Shown one piece after another: positions 1 to 8,783 of a stretch of DNA of 34,511 nucleotides. The translations under genes were made by a program, and so were the position numbers. Within the stretch, counting starts at the first letter, position 1. Each line of letters starts with the position of its first letter. The DNA is from a virus: the IMG/VR virus record IMGVR_UViG_3300045740_000135, positions 1 to 34,511 of that record; one strand, given 5' to 3'. The notes below the pieces were generated by a model, which worked only from the letters and a program-made list of their open reading frames with translations, did no database searches and was not told the origin of the DNA.

Positions 1-21
1 CTCGATGTCATCGTGTTTCAT
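1..21 (-). CDS. 5' end of a further gene, cut by the window edge
   Basis: Only seven codons are present (MKHDDIE), starting with ATG at 21 and running off the left edge. An AGGGAAA sequence directly upstream can serve as ribosome binding site. The start lies 19 bases after the stop of the membrane protein gene, so it probably continues the same operon. No function can be assigned from seven residues; lysis or tail-assembly genes are common at this position, but that is only a positional guess. Confidence 0.5.
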
Positions 22-40
22 TTTCCCTGTTCCCGTGTTT

Positions 41-487
41 TTATTGACGGTGATGATCCGTTGTTACGAACAGTAGACACGCGGCAAGGGTAACCACAAT
101 TTGCCCCGGCAATAGTGCTGGAAGCGTGGGCCATACGCTCACGCCAACTGCGGCGAGCACATAGATCGATAGCGCAGCCGATATCGCGTTGCCGACAATC
201 TGGCATGTCCCGTATTTGCACGAGCTTGTTGACGCCCAGAATTGGAACGCGCCGATAATCGCAAATAAAAACGCCCACCCATGCGACGATAACCAATAGT
301 GCATGTATACGGTGGTGCGCCGCGTGGCAATCGGATCATCCGGCAGAAAACAAATAGCGGACCACAGAAAATGATGGAGTATCACCACCCATAGCAGCGA
401 CGGCCTGCTGGTTTGTAGAAAGTATGCGCGCAGGTTTTCGCGCGCGATCGTAATCGCATGGTGCGTGTAGTCTAAGATGTTTTGCAT
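41..487 (-). CDS. Small membrane protein with about four transmembrane helices
   Basis: The 148-aa protein has hydrophobic stretches at roughly residues 30-48, 68-85, 100-118 and 122-143, separated by short polar loops, and a polar basic N-terminus. I read it as a four-helix inner-membrane protein. Similar small membrane proteins often follow the fibre genes in phages of Gram-negative hosts. Holin is possible because of the position and topology, but no endolysin is visible in the window, and 148 aa with four helices is not diagnostic. It starts three bases after the stop of the lectin-like gene, so it is probably co-transcribed. Function unknown. Confidence 0.7.
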   Translation of the reverse strand: MQNILDYTHHAITIARENLRAYFLQTSRPSLLWVVILHHFLWSAICFLPDDPIATRRTTVYMHYWLSSHGWAFLFAIIGAFQFWASTSSCKYGTCQIVGNAISAALSIYVLAAVGVSVWPTLPALLPGQIVVTLAACLLFVTTDHHRQ

Positions 488-490
488 TGG

Positions 491-1072
491 CTAACCCACG
501 ATAAAAAACCGGCGCCCGACGCCGCCGATTGATCCAGCTTCGAAATTGTCTATCCCTACGGCCAATCCAGCCCCCCATCCGTTATACGCTCCTATCTGAG
601 CATACTTTCCACTCGTAACCGCTGTGTCTGTTACGCTGATTTTCGTCGTGCCGTCCACCTTCACCGTGATGGTGCTCCCCACCGCGGATATATATAGGTT
701 CCCAGTGGTAGATAATGATGATGTGCTGCTACCGATTTGCGTTGCTGAGCCTGAGACATATTTGTAAAGATAAATGTTCATCGGAGACCCGTATTGAATC
801 TCCGCGAAATAACAATCTCCACCAGGCGTTAGGCGACAGTAGATATAGGCCCGCAGTGCGGTAAAGAGGGAAAAATCAAACGTCGCATAATTATCATCAT
901 AGCCAAGAGATGTGTCTGCGTAGCTCCGATCCGCATCAACAACTTGCCGCCCTTGGCAAGCATTTGACACTACTGCAAACCCGCCGTAACTGTTTGACCA
1001 ACTCCATCCCTCAGATGAACTGCCTAAAGGGTTTTCGTTCGATCTGTTGAAATTGTCATGTATGGTCGTCAT
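491..1072 (-). CDS. Lectin-like (concanavalin/LamG-type) tail appendage protein
   Basis: I chose the ATG at 1072, which is one base after the stop of the upstream fibre gene and gives an N-terminus beginning MTTIHDNFNR, followed by a Gly/Ser/Trp-rich stretch. That opening is typical of concanavalin-A-like jelly-roll domains found in glycan-binding proteins. An in-frame ATG at 1102 would add ten residues but overlaps the upstream gene. The product is about 193 aa, mostly predicted beta strand, with a repeated Gly/Ser/Thr/Val pattern and a C-terminal GIDNFEAGS segment of the kind that closes such sandwiches. As the second gene after the hub it may be a fibre tip or glycan-binding accessory protein. 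This is inferred from fold and position; no catalytic residues are recognised. Confidence 0.6.
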   Translation of the reverse strand: MTTIHDNFNRSNENPLGSSSEGWSWSNSYGGFAVVSNACQGRQVVDADRSYADTSLGYDDNYATFDFSLFTALRAYIYCRLTPGGDCYFAEIQYGSPMNIYLYKYVSGSATQIGSSTSSLSTTGNLYISAVGSTITVKVDGTTKISVTDTAVTSGKYAQIGAYNGWGAGLAVGIDNFEAGSIGGVGRRFFIVG

Positions 1073-1073
1073 G

Positions 1074-2198
1074 TTAATTTCGCAGTAGATGAATTCCGCC
1101 ATACAAATCGGCTAACGTTGAATCCTGCGAACCTGGTGATTCAAACGTCACTCGTGAACCTGCTGAAATGGTTCCCGCTGATACGCTTACGAAACTAGCC
1201 GTAGTGCCAGATGCGGCGAAGCGTATTGTGGCTACAGTCGAGCCGTCATCTTTCAGCAAAAAATCAGTTTGCGCATTCGCAGCAGTCCCGGCTTTAACCG
1301 AACTGCCAGAAAGGCTCGACGGGATCACTAGATCGAATGTGCAGATGAAATCGAATAGCAGTTCACTCGACCCCGGTTTTCCTGCCTTGGACACTGGCAG
1401 CGTAACCGCCTCATCTACCCACGCAGGATTAGCACTCGCGCCGTTAGTTTTAAGCCTTTGTCCAGCAGTGCCCGTCCCTAGCGCGACCCACGCCGACGCA
1501 TTGCGGTAGAGTATCGTTCCCTGTGTGCTGCTGATAGTGTCGAGCATTGCAGCAATAGAATCCCATCCACCATCGCCACGCAATACACGATCACGATCAC
1601 CCAATACTGGCGCAGGAACCAAGCCAGCGCTTCCGCCACCAGGACTACCTGCGTCACCAATAAAGTCTGATGAAGTCGCAACAGCGGCCCACGTTCCGTC
1701 GCCCTTTAGATATTTTGTTCCATCACCACTAACAGGAGCTGGCACCAGTCCTGCGACACCGCCTCCGGGGCTTCCAACATCGCCAACGAAATCCGAATAA
1801 ACAGTTCCGCCCCCTGTTCCACCGAAGATTCCGTAAGCACCAGCGCGGTGATCTTCCGTGGCGATAACAGCACTAGCGCTAGTCTCGATGCGATATACGC
1901 GAGAATAGTTCGTTGTATCGTTCCAATTCGTATCGCTAGTGCTGCACGAGATGACGCCGCTCGCTTTGGCGACAACGATGTGGTTGTAGGTGCTAGGCGA
2001 ACCGCCGCCAGCCGTCAGCGATAGCGTGCCAGCGGCCACAGAAAACCCGCCCCATCTTCCACCGAAATACCCATGCGTTAGTCCGGTGGACGTGGTTGGA
2101 TTTTTGGCGTAAACAAAAAACGCTTCGATTGACCCGAAGTTTTCATTCATCTGCACCTCGGGTGAAGCGCTCGCGTTGATCAACTGATAATTAGCCAT
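1074..2198 (-). CDS. Tail fibre-like protein with tandem AGLVPAP repeats
   Basis: The 374-aa protein starts at an ATG preceded by AGGGTG, 12 bases after the hub gene. Residues 1-130 form a Gly/Thr-rich N-terminal part. Two copies of a 42-residue unit follow (about residues 134-216) with the pattern F-GD-GSPGGG-AGLVPAP--GD---LRGDG-W, a motif common in the shafts of phage fibres and tail-tip proteins. The C-terminal third (about 260-374) resembles a widespread phage beta-sandwich domain beginning KAGKPGSSELLFDF, with repeated Gly-Thr strands and ending QDSTLADLYGGI. I infer a trimeric side or tip fibre; the receptor is unknown. Confidence 0.72.
   Translation of the reverse strand: MANYQLINASASPEVQMNENFGSIEAFFVYAKNPTTSTGLTHGYFGGRWGGFSVAAGTLSLTAGGGSPSTYNHIVVAKASGVISCSTSDTNWNDTTNYSRVYRIETSASAVIATEDHRAGAYGIFGGTGGGTVYSDFVGDVGSPGGGVAGLVPAPVSGDGTKYLKGDGTWAAVATSSDFIGDAGSPGGGSAGLVPAPVLGDRDRVLRGDGGWDSIAAMLDTISSTQGTILYRNASAWVALGTGTAGQRLKTNGASANPAWVDEAVTLPVSKAGKPGSSELLFDFICTFDLVIPSSLSGSSVKAGTAANAQTDFLLKDDGSTVATIRFAASGTTASFVSVSAGTISAGSRVTFESPGSQDSTLADLYGGIHLLRN
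1560..1800 (-). repeat. Two tandem 126-bp units in the fibre gene
   Basis: Two consecutive units of 42 codons encode the F(V/I)GD(V/A)GSPGGG pattern followed by AGLVPAPV and GDG-W. The DNA copies have drifted, but the glycine/proline framework is kept. Such in-frame units let fibres grow or shrink by recombination. Confidence 0.7.
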
Positions 2199-2210
2199 TG
2201 CATTTACACC

Positions 2211-5200
2211 CTATAACGTTGCTTCGTAAACGTAACCGCGTCCGACCACGGCGGATATTTGATATAGCCGCACCGTCACCTGCGCCTGCGTTGAGCCGAA
2301 ATCGGTGGTTTGATCCGTTGCGCTATAGCCAACCGTAACGGTGGATGCGCTAATGGTGCGCACCGCGCCTAGTGGACTGCCGCCAATAATGTCCAGCTCG
2401 TAATCCTCTGACGCCTCGCCTAGCGGTAAATAAATACCGCTCGCACCGATGGCACGTACCGCTAAGCGCGACCGGCGCTGCCACGTGAACGTGATGTTGC
2501 CGCTACCGTCGCGCGTGGCGCGTAGGTCATAGCAGGAAAACGGCTTAAGCCCCACGGCATTGTCCGCAAACAACTCGGCAGTCGCATCGTCCAGCAACGT
2601 GCCGTTCGTCACGCCTTTGTAGTAATACGACACGCCGATGTCAGCCCCGGTCATCATTACGCGCCGTATGCCGCTCGCCTGCAACCTAACCACGCGCTCG
2701 CCAGCCACATGCGTGCCAGTGGCCCACTCGGTGCCGCGAGCGCCGCGCAACAGGTTACTAAGGACATATACGCCGCTGGAAACGAACGTGCCTGTAGCCG
2801 CCTGAATCAGCTCATCGCCGATAAGGAAAGCGTTGACCGATTGATCGTTGAGCAGCGATGCGCGTGGCATGCTGGAAAACGTGCCGCCGTTTAAGTCCAC
2901 CGTCACGGTGTTTACCGTGTCGAATACACGTCCACCTGTCCAGTCACCTAGTTTCGTGCTCGCGGTGCCAACGGTTGCAGGCGACGCCACGTTGGTTTTC
3001 GACGTGTAGCTAACATCGTCCACCGAACTGTAGATTACGCACCCAGGCCACGAGCCATCGCTGTCGGGGCCAGCGGCAACATAGAACCCTGCGTCATCAT
3101 CCGCATCGCGCAAAATTGGGATGTCTAACAGCATCATGATAGTGCCTGCAAGCGCCTTCACCACGGTCTGTGAATTGTAATTTGCCGACGTAATGCCGGA
3201 CGATACTAGCACCGTGGGGTCATCGATCACGGCTTTAAACACCAATGCCGGATGCTCGTCAGTCCGCTCCACCAAGCGCAATCGCCATATCGTTCCGTCT
3301 CCACCCGTCACTAACACAACATCATTTGGTTCCAGGGCCGCGTATTTGGCTTGGAGATTTAGCGTGGTGTTCACGCGGCTTGCGATCATGTCATTTTGCA
3401 CACGGTCAACGAATATCTTCGCCTCGTTTGGCCGCATCGCCTGCTGTAAATTTGTGTTTGCGACAGACTGACTAACAGAGCTGATAAGCCGATCACTCAT
3501 CTGGGTGTCGGTCTGGTAGTCGTTGAGCATGTTTTGGTATGTCACCGAAGCGCGAGCCGGTATTTCAATATCCGATGCGTGCTCCAACAACAGCGGCTCA
3601 ACAAACGTCTCTGTCAACGATGTGCCTAAATCTTCGAATGGGATACTTACCGCTGGCGATCCGCCGCGTGGCGTCGCATACAACTTATCGCTCACCGAAA
3701 AGTTATAAGCGCCGGTGTTCGCCAGCGTTTCGCTTATCACTCGCGCGCTCGCCTCGCTCCAAATTAAACTGCGCACTGGCGTGGCGATCGATGCCAAAGC
3801 AGAAACATCGAATTGAGAATCTTGCAACCCTGCTCTACGAAACACCGACCGCTGCACGTCCTCGTAAGTCAATTCAGGAAGTCCGCATTTACTATTGGCT
3901 TGTTCATAGGTATACATCGCGCCGTCGTTGACGCCATCCAATTCATATCCAGAAATGTAAAACCCCTTAAAGCCCTTGCGATTTTGTATGGTGCCCCACG
4001 TGGAATAAGCGGGGGGTTGCGGTGATCCCGGTTCTGCGTCTATCGGATTCAAAATGGAAACGAGAGCATCAGTATCCGCATCGTATATGCGCACGCTCAT
4101 GTTGTCGGCATCAGTATAGGATGCATAGTTTTGATCCAGCAAAAATCCAGATATTACAATCGCATTTAACTCCTCTATGTAATTAAACGTCGGCGTCATA
4201 CCGAATCCAGCACCATTACTCGACCATAAGTCTGTTGCGAACTCGTATTCACCAGATGAGGAGTTCCAATTCCATTTACGGATAAGACCATAATTCGTGG
4301 GGCTGCCTGTGGAATAAAACAACGCCCACAAATGTCCGTTCGCGGCGACACACTGCCACATGCTGTTCATGCCTTGGGACAAATAAAACTCTTGTTGCGT
4401 TGCTGTAAAGGAAGCTAGATCAATAATTGATAAATATTCACTCCCGACCGTATACCAGCCGTGGGTGACAATGAGACGATTTAAAGATTTGTCTAACGCT
4501 AATCCTCTTATATCCCCTGTTCCGCCTACCATATTAGGTAGCGGCAAATAATCAACAACAACCATATTGTCAGAGTTTATTTTCACTATCCCACGCGATG
4601 TAGGATCACCGAAAATGTTTGATGCATTCGAATAAAGACATTTGCTTTTATCGTCATACACTAGCAATGGCGTTACATTTTGCCCCCTGCGGTAACGCTG
4701 AGAAGTGAACGTATCGGTTCCGATGTTGTACCTTATGTAGTAAACATACCAATAGGTTGGGTCTGATTGTTCACCCACTAAATAAATAGAATTCTTTTCG
4801 GCAACGTAAATGCCCTTATGACGTAGATACGTCATAGATGGGTGTCCGATTGCAGTTCTGCCTTCAACGGAATTAACAACTACATCAGCGGAGGCGGAAA
4901 TGTCGTCCACGGGAAATTTGTGAATCCAAAGAGACCCGCTGGCTCCCCATATTGAGTAAGCATATCCGTCCTCCGTTACCATCGACGATGGATATGACCA
5001 CTCGACCGTGCTCATATTCGACACAACATAATTCCAATCGTGCTGCACCGAAAATTCTTTTGCTGGCGCTTGCCATGTTCCGTCCCACGTGTATTCGAAA
5101 ATTGCTTGCGATGATGACAATAGCAGGTGCAACTTATTGGTTCCTACCCCTGCCTTACGGCTGACTATGCCGTGGTAAGACAGTGCGTTTGCAGTAGCAG

Positions 5201-6857
5201 GAAAATGCACGTAGTGAATAATGCTCCCGTCCTCACCGCACAGCCCCACCATTCGCGTGTCGGTGCCGTGGCCATAAAAATCATCGAACCACAAAATATT
5301 GTGTTGCGGATCGAACCGAAACGATTGGTAAAGATGCCACGCCGAAGCATCAACGGTTAGATCAACTTGTGCCGCGCCTATGTTGTAACGTTTGATGACC
5401 CATTTAATTTGTGAGCGAGTCGATGGATTATTTGATGCATCGGCTATTGCCATCCACATCGCATTATGAATAGCGTCGAACGTGACAAAATAAATTCCGT
5501 CGTAATTATTCGATGCCGTGGCGTTACTTGTATCCGTATACATCACCGCTATACTTCCCGGCGTGGTACGGTCGCATTTAACTAACTTCGATGGCTCCGA
5601 TGGCACCGTCCACCATCTCTCCGTTACAACCCAACAATTGCCAGACTTGTCTATAGCGGCATCGGTAATGGTGTTAAATTTGTTGTTGTTGATTATGTAC
5701 TCATCTTCCAGATGCCCGGTTGTCGGATTTATCTTGTATACGGGCAAGTCGCCGTTGCTATCACTATAGGTGAAAATCCAAGGCACGCCATTCGTTTCGT
5801 CGATAACCAACGAACGCCACCACGCTAAAATATCTCCACCTAAATGGTCACCGCTCACGTCCACACGTAACGTTTCTGTTGCGGTAGCTGCGTCGTACTT
5901 CAATACTAAATCGCCGTAAGTAACGCCCCACACAACATCGTTTGCGGAATCGTAAACAGCGTAAGCCCACAAATCATTTGCGCCGAGATTGATGGTGCCA
6001 TTTAATGCGTAAGTGTCTGCGTCGTATCGGTTGATGTAGTTCGATGGGCTTCCCCAAAAGCCCACCCAAAATTCATTCGTTGATGCAACATATACCAACG
6101 TCTCATAATCAGCATCGGCACCGAGGGACAATTTGCTAGTGAATGTGCTGTTCGTAGCCACGGGCGGGCAAAGTGCCGGGGCCACAGCGCAATCAATCAC
6201 CACCTCGAACGTAAGATTTGGAACCTGTCCCGATTGGCCCAAAAATAAACTTTCGATGAACACCGTGCCGCGTCCGCGATACGCTGGCACCTGTGTCACT
6301 GTCGGGTCATAATCGGTGACGTGCGCTTGATACACCGGATCAGGCAACTGGCTGGCGTCGCCGGTGTATTGCGTGATTCGCGACCATTCCGTGGTGGCAT
6401 CGCTCGCCGCTACGGCAGCGGCAGTAGCGTCATCTGCGTGCGTCCAAATTAGCTTCCCGTTTTTCCAGATGCGGCGTATGCAGCAATACTCGCAATCCGT
6501 CACTCCGTAAAGCGCGTGCATGTAGTAATTGATGGTCTCTGTGATGGTGGTTTGCCCGCTATCACCCTTGCCGCCGCTTTCGCTTGTGGTGTAAGTCGAA
6601 ACCGGAATGCGGTCTGAATTCCACCACAACTGCCCTGCTACATAAATAACTCCGCGCCCCCACGGAATAGGCTGCCCGTATTCAGTGCCAGTCACCGTTA
6701 AATCGGCAAGCTGCTGCTGCGAGTTGTAGACAGTTTGGCGCTTGGTCATCGCAGCAGAGCCAATCGCAAATCCAATTGACCATCCTGCCGCCGCGCCCGA
6801 TGGGCCTCCGTAATAGCCACCGGCAATTGCGCCAATCGTACCTAGAACATAGTTCAT
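2211..6857 (-). CDS. Tail tip hub / central fibre protein with an inserted beta-propeller-like region
   Basis: This is the largest tail gene (1548 aa). The N-terminus (1-40) is a Gly/Ala-rich zipper-like segment. Residues about 50-228 match the conserved N-terminal part of phage hub proteins (GxPIPWGRGVIYVAG, then PAYRGRGTVFIE and NLTFEVVID). The C-terminal part resumes near residue 988 with LPELTYEDVQRSVFRRAGL and a domain pattern typical of hub proteins of phages and gene transfer agents, then a beta-rich tail to residue 1548. Between them lie about 750 residues resembling NHL/WD-type propeller blades, which the family normally lacks. The ATG overlaps the peptidase stop as ATGA, so the genes are translationally coupled. 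Role: baseplate hub and host-recognition platform. Confidence 0.85.
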   Translation of the reverse strand: MNYVLGTIGAIAGGYYGGPSGAAAGWSIGFAIGSAAMTKRQTVYNSQQQLADLTVTGTEYGQPIPWGRGVIYVAGQLWWNSDRIPVSTYTTSESGGKGDSGQTTITETINYYMHALYGVTDCEYCCIRRIWKNGKLIWTHADDATAAAVAASDATTEWSRITQYTGDASQLPDPVYQAHVTDYDPTVTQVPAYRGRGTVFIESLFLGQSGQVPNLTFEVVIDCAVAPALCPPVATNSTFTSKLSLGADADYETLVYVASTNEFWVGFWGSPSNYINRYDADTYALNGTINLGANDLWAYAVYDSANDVVWGVTYGDLVLKYDAATATETLRVDVSGDHLGGDILAWWRSLVIDETNGVPWIFTYSDSNGDLPVYKINPTTGHLEDEYIINNNKFNTITDAAIDKSGNCWVVTERWWTVPSEPSKLVKCDRTTPGSIAVMYTDTSNATASNNYDGIYFVTFDAIHNAMWMAIADASNNPSTRSQIKWVIKRYNIGAAQVDLTVDASAWHLYQSFRFDPQHNILWFDDFYGHGTDTRMVGLCGEDGSIIHYVHFPATANALSYHGIVSRKAGVGTNKLHLLLSSSQAIFEYTWDGTWQAPAKEFSVQHDWNYVVSNMSTVEWSYPSSMVTEDGYAYSIWGASGSLWIHKFPVDDISASADVVVNSVEGRTAIGHPSMTYLRHKGIYVAEKNSIYLVGEQSDPTYWYVYYIRYNIGTDTFTSQRYRRGQNVTPLLVYDDKSKCLYSNASNIFGDPTSRGIVKINSDNMVVVDYLPLPNMVGGTGDIRGLALDKSLNRLIVTHGWYTVGSEYLSIIDLASFTATQQEFYLSQGMNSMWQCVAANGHLWALFYSTGSPTNYGLIRKWNWNSSSGEYEFATDLWSSNGAGFGMTPTFNYIEELNAIVISGFLLDQNYASYTDADNMSVRIYDADTDALVSILNPIDAEPGSPQPPAYSTWGTIQNRKGFKGFYISGYELDGVNDGAMYTYEQANSKCGLPELTYEDVQRSVFRRAGLQDSQFDVSALASIATPVRSLIWSEASARVISETLANTGAYNFSVSDKLYATPRGGSPAVSIPFEDLGTSLTETFVEPLLLEHASDIEIPARASVTYQNMLNDYQTDTQMSDRLISSVSQSVANTNLQQAMRPNEAKIFVDRVQNDMIASRVNTTLNLQAKYAALEPNDVVLVTGGDGTIWRLRLVERTDEHPALVFKAVIDDPTVLVSSGITSANYNSQTVVKALAGTIMMLLDIPILRDADDDAGFYVAAGPDSDGSWPGCVIYSSVDDVSYTSKTNVASPATVGTASTKLGDWTGGRVFDTVNTVTVDLNGGTFSSMPRASLLNDQSVNAFLIGDELIQAATGTFVSSGVYVLSNLLRGARGTEWATGTHVAGERVVRLQASGIRRVMMTGADIGVSYYYKGVTNGTLLDDATAELFADNAVGLKPFSCYDLRATRDGSGNITFTWQRRSRLAVRAIGASGIYLPLGEASEDYELDIIGGSPLGAVRTISASTVTVGYSATDQTTDFGSTQAQVTVRLYQISAVVGRGYVYEATL
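3900..6160 (-). other. Beta-propeller-like insertion inside the tail hub gene
   Basis: Hub residues about 232-985 consist of repeated strands with recurring phrases such as INRYDADTYALN, VYKINPTTGHLEDE, KCDRTTPGSI and RIYDADTDALV. These are alternating aromatic/hydrophobic strands followed by D-T/A/N-G/A turns, as in NHL, kelch or YVTN-type propellers. The flanks are canonical hub sequence, so this reads as an insertion into a loop. Its DNA is visibly more A+T-rich than the flanks, which suggests separate origin. I did not model the blade number; 750 residues would fit two propellers. Likely exposed at the tail tip and involved in receptor binding (inference). Confidence 0.65.
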
Positions 6858-7309
6858 GATTCGACACCCACGAAACGATATGCCCCAACAAATATCAGCA
6901 CGCGATTAAACACGAGCAATTGTTCCGCTACTTTGCGCTGCGTTGCGCTCGCGTGCACGATAGACGGCTTTTTATAAATGGGATGCGTGGCCACGATCCC
7001 GATATGCGTGGGGCGCATGTGCGTTGCAATCAACACCACGTCGCCCTCTACCATTTCGGATTGCCGAATCGGCACGCCTAGTCGATCACAAATTTCTTTT
7101 AACGTTTTCCCATCGGGCAAAGGCGAATACGGCTGGACGCCGTAATCAGGCCCAACAGAACCATCCGCACCTCGCAAGTTAAACTGTCGCATGATGCAAA
7201 TGGGGAGTCCTGCGCAATCTAATGCTATTCCGGGTTGCCGTTCCATGTGATGGTACGGGGTGCCGATATAGCTGCGCGCAGTGGCAACGATTTCTGAGCG
7301 TTTGATCAT
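6854..7309 (-). CDS. NlpC/P60-family cell-wall peptidase of the tail tip
   Basis: The 151-aa protein has the NlpC/P60 layout: YIGTPYHH near residues 14-21, the nucleophile Cys32 in LDCAGLP, a conserved EGDVVL at 88-93, His102 in PTHIGIV, and a possible third polar residue around His119 in IVHAS. These enzymes cleave peptidoglycan stem peptides, and in tail tips they open the wall locally for DNA entry. The gene sits between DUF2163 and the hub gene, the usual order in phages and gene transfer agents of Pseudomonadota. Both ends overlap the neighbours by ATGA, indicating coupled translation. Confidence 0.9.
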   Translation of the reverse strand: MIKRSEIVATARSYIGTPYHHMERQPGIALDCAGLPICIMRQFNLRGADGSVGPDYGVQPYSPLPDGKTLKEICDRLGVPIRQSEMVEGDVVLIATHMRPTHIGIVATHPIYKKPSIVHASATQRKVAEQLLVFNRVLIFVGAYRFVGVES

Positions 7310-8184
7310 GTGCCGGGACGGCGAAAGCCGGTGATGTTATTCAATCCGCGTCTATGCGGCTCGCCTACAAAGTTCAACCAGTTGTTAAATTTTGCTACGC
7401 AATCCTCCTCGAAACGCCCACGGCACCCGGCAATCGCCGTGACGGTATCGCCTGGGCTGATCTGCCCAAAGACCGGCAACGCCAAGTTCGTTAGTCCTGA
7501 GGAGTTGAACGTTTTTATTTTCGCGCTGACACCCGAATTCTGCCCACTCGTAAATTGCAATTGCCCCTCGCCAAAATAATCGTCCACCATCGCAGCGGAT
7601 GGCGAGCCAAACGTGAGCACAAATTCCGATTGACTTGTCACGCTCACCACAGAACCGTTGTGCGTGTATGGCGCGAGATCGAGTGCGCAGCTTCCGCCGT
7701 TGTATCGCACTTCGCCCAAACGTGAACGACACGTTGGGCTGCTGTAATCCACAATTCCTTGTTGCAAGTATTGGCGCAGGTCGCGCAATTCGCACACCAC
7801 CGCGCCCTGTTTAACTTGCACTTGCCCCACTATGCCGACGCTCAACCACTCCACGCCGTCCGCTGGCGACGCATAGTTGACACGCATCAACCAGTAGTTT
7901 GCGTTCGACCACACGCGATTCATGATGTCCAGCGTAGTGAAAAATGATCCGTCATCGAGCGCTGTCAACTCCATCGCGCCAACGTTAAGCCCCGCGCTGG
8001 AAACTAAACTCGTAACGCTCAACCCGTTCGTGGTGTCGTATAGGATGCCACTGACGGTCAACGGCGAATGATGCGATGACAAAGTAAACTGCTGCCCGTC
8101 CTGCCGCACGATGCGCAGCAAATACGCTTCCGTGAGCGAGCCACCCGCCTTGTGCGCAGCTAAGCCGAGGGAAAACGTTTTCAT
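7306..8184 (-). CDS. DUF2163-family tail tip protein
   Basis: The 292-aa protein shows the family pattern: an N-terminal region on moving from substrate text to strand-rich segments, a middle cysteine-containing stretch (SPTCRSRLG and GGSCALDLAPY), and a C-terminal zinc-site-like motif with CRGRFEEDC followed by KFNNWLNFVGEPHRRG and a terminal GFRRPGT. These are typical of DUF2163/phage BR0599-type proteins that form part of the distal tail ring next to DUF2460. The start overlaps the DUF2460 stop and the end overlaps the peptidase start, both as ATGA. Role: baseplate hub component; the exact placement is inferred from homologous gene transfer agent tails. Confidence 0.88.
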   Translation of the reverse strand: MKTFSLGLAAHKAGGSLTEAYLLRIVRQDGQQFTLSSHHSPLTVSGILYDTTNGLSVTSLVSSAGLNVGAMELTALDDGSFFTTLDIMNRVWSNANYWLMRVNYASPADGVEWLSVGIVGQVQVKQGAVVCELRDLRQYLQQGIVDYSSPTCRSRLGEVRYNGGSCALDLAPYTHNGSVVSVTSQSEFVLTFGSPSAAMVDDYFGEGQLQFTSGQNSGVSAKIKTFNSSGLTNLALPVFGQISPGDTVTAIAGCRGRFEEDCVAKFNNWLNFVGEPHRRGLNNITGFRRPGT

Positions 8185-8783
8185 ACCAGCGACCGTTCCT
8201 CAATAATCGTCACGGCGTTGGCAAAATATAAATCTTCATCCTCGATGTTCAATGGCAATTCGTCTTTCTCCAATCGCGCATGAATATCGTATTCGCCGCT
8301 CCACGATGTCGGCGTGCTCGTGGGTGAGCCTAGCATGGTAACCACGCCGCTCGGCACCGTGTAATCGATGCTGTAATGCACGCCAGCCGTAAGCCCCGTA
8401 ATGGTGATGGTGTTTAGCACCGGCAAATAAATCGGCAAGTCCTTGGTGTAACTACCCGTGGTGTAGCGCTTGCACATCTGAAACGTGTTCGATGTGATCG
8501 CTGTGAATACGCCTTCCGATGCCGACACCGTATAGTCGCCGGGATCGCGCATACGGAAGGTGTCGCCCGCGCCATTCATGTTATGGAAAAACGATAGGAA
8601 CTCCGCGCGCAACGTGGTATCGCGCAGCGCTCTGTCAACCTGCCAGCGGCGCAGAGGAAAAATCCAATTCTTTTGCCGCTGCGTGCTGCCGCTGATTGAT
8701 CGAGCGATTTGCGTGCTGTATGACGGCCCCGCTGTGGAGCCGTAGCGAATGCCTGTAACAAAGCGCACGTTTCGAAACGTCAT
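8181..8783 (-). CDS. DUF2460-family distal tail protein
   Basis: The 200-aa protein fits DUF2460 in length and motifs: GIRYGSTAGPSYSTQI near the N-terminus, the Arg/Trp-rich NWIFPLRRWQVDRAL, and FLSFFHNMNGAGDTFRMRDPGDY in the middle. In related phages and gene transfer agents this protein forms the distal tail ring that joins the tube to the hub. Its ATG shares one base with the tape measure stop (TAATG), and its stop overlaps DUF2163 by ATGA, so translation is coupled on both sides. Confidence 0.9.
   Translation of the reverse strand: MTFRNVRFVTGIRYGSTAGPSYSTQIARSISGSTQRQKNWIFPLRRWQVDRALRDTTLRAEFLSFFHNMNGAGDTFRMRDPGDYTVSASEGVFTAITSNTFQMCKRYTTGSYTKDLPIYLPVLNTITITGLTAGVHYSIDYTVPSGVVTMLGSPTSTPTSWSGEYDIHARLEKDELPLNIEDEDLYFANAVTIIEERSLV

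Noticed and set aside
18-296. 92-aa minus-strand ORF overlapping the membrane protein gene
   Set aside because: Overlaps the membrane gene in another frame and shows no domain; the 148-aa frame has clear hydrophobic helices.
491-2198. Diversity-generating retroelement variable region in the fibre genes
   Set aside because: No reverse transcriptase, template repeat or adenine-biased repeat pair is visible in the window.
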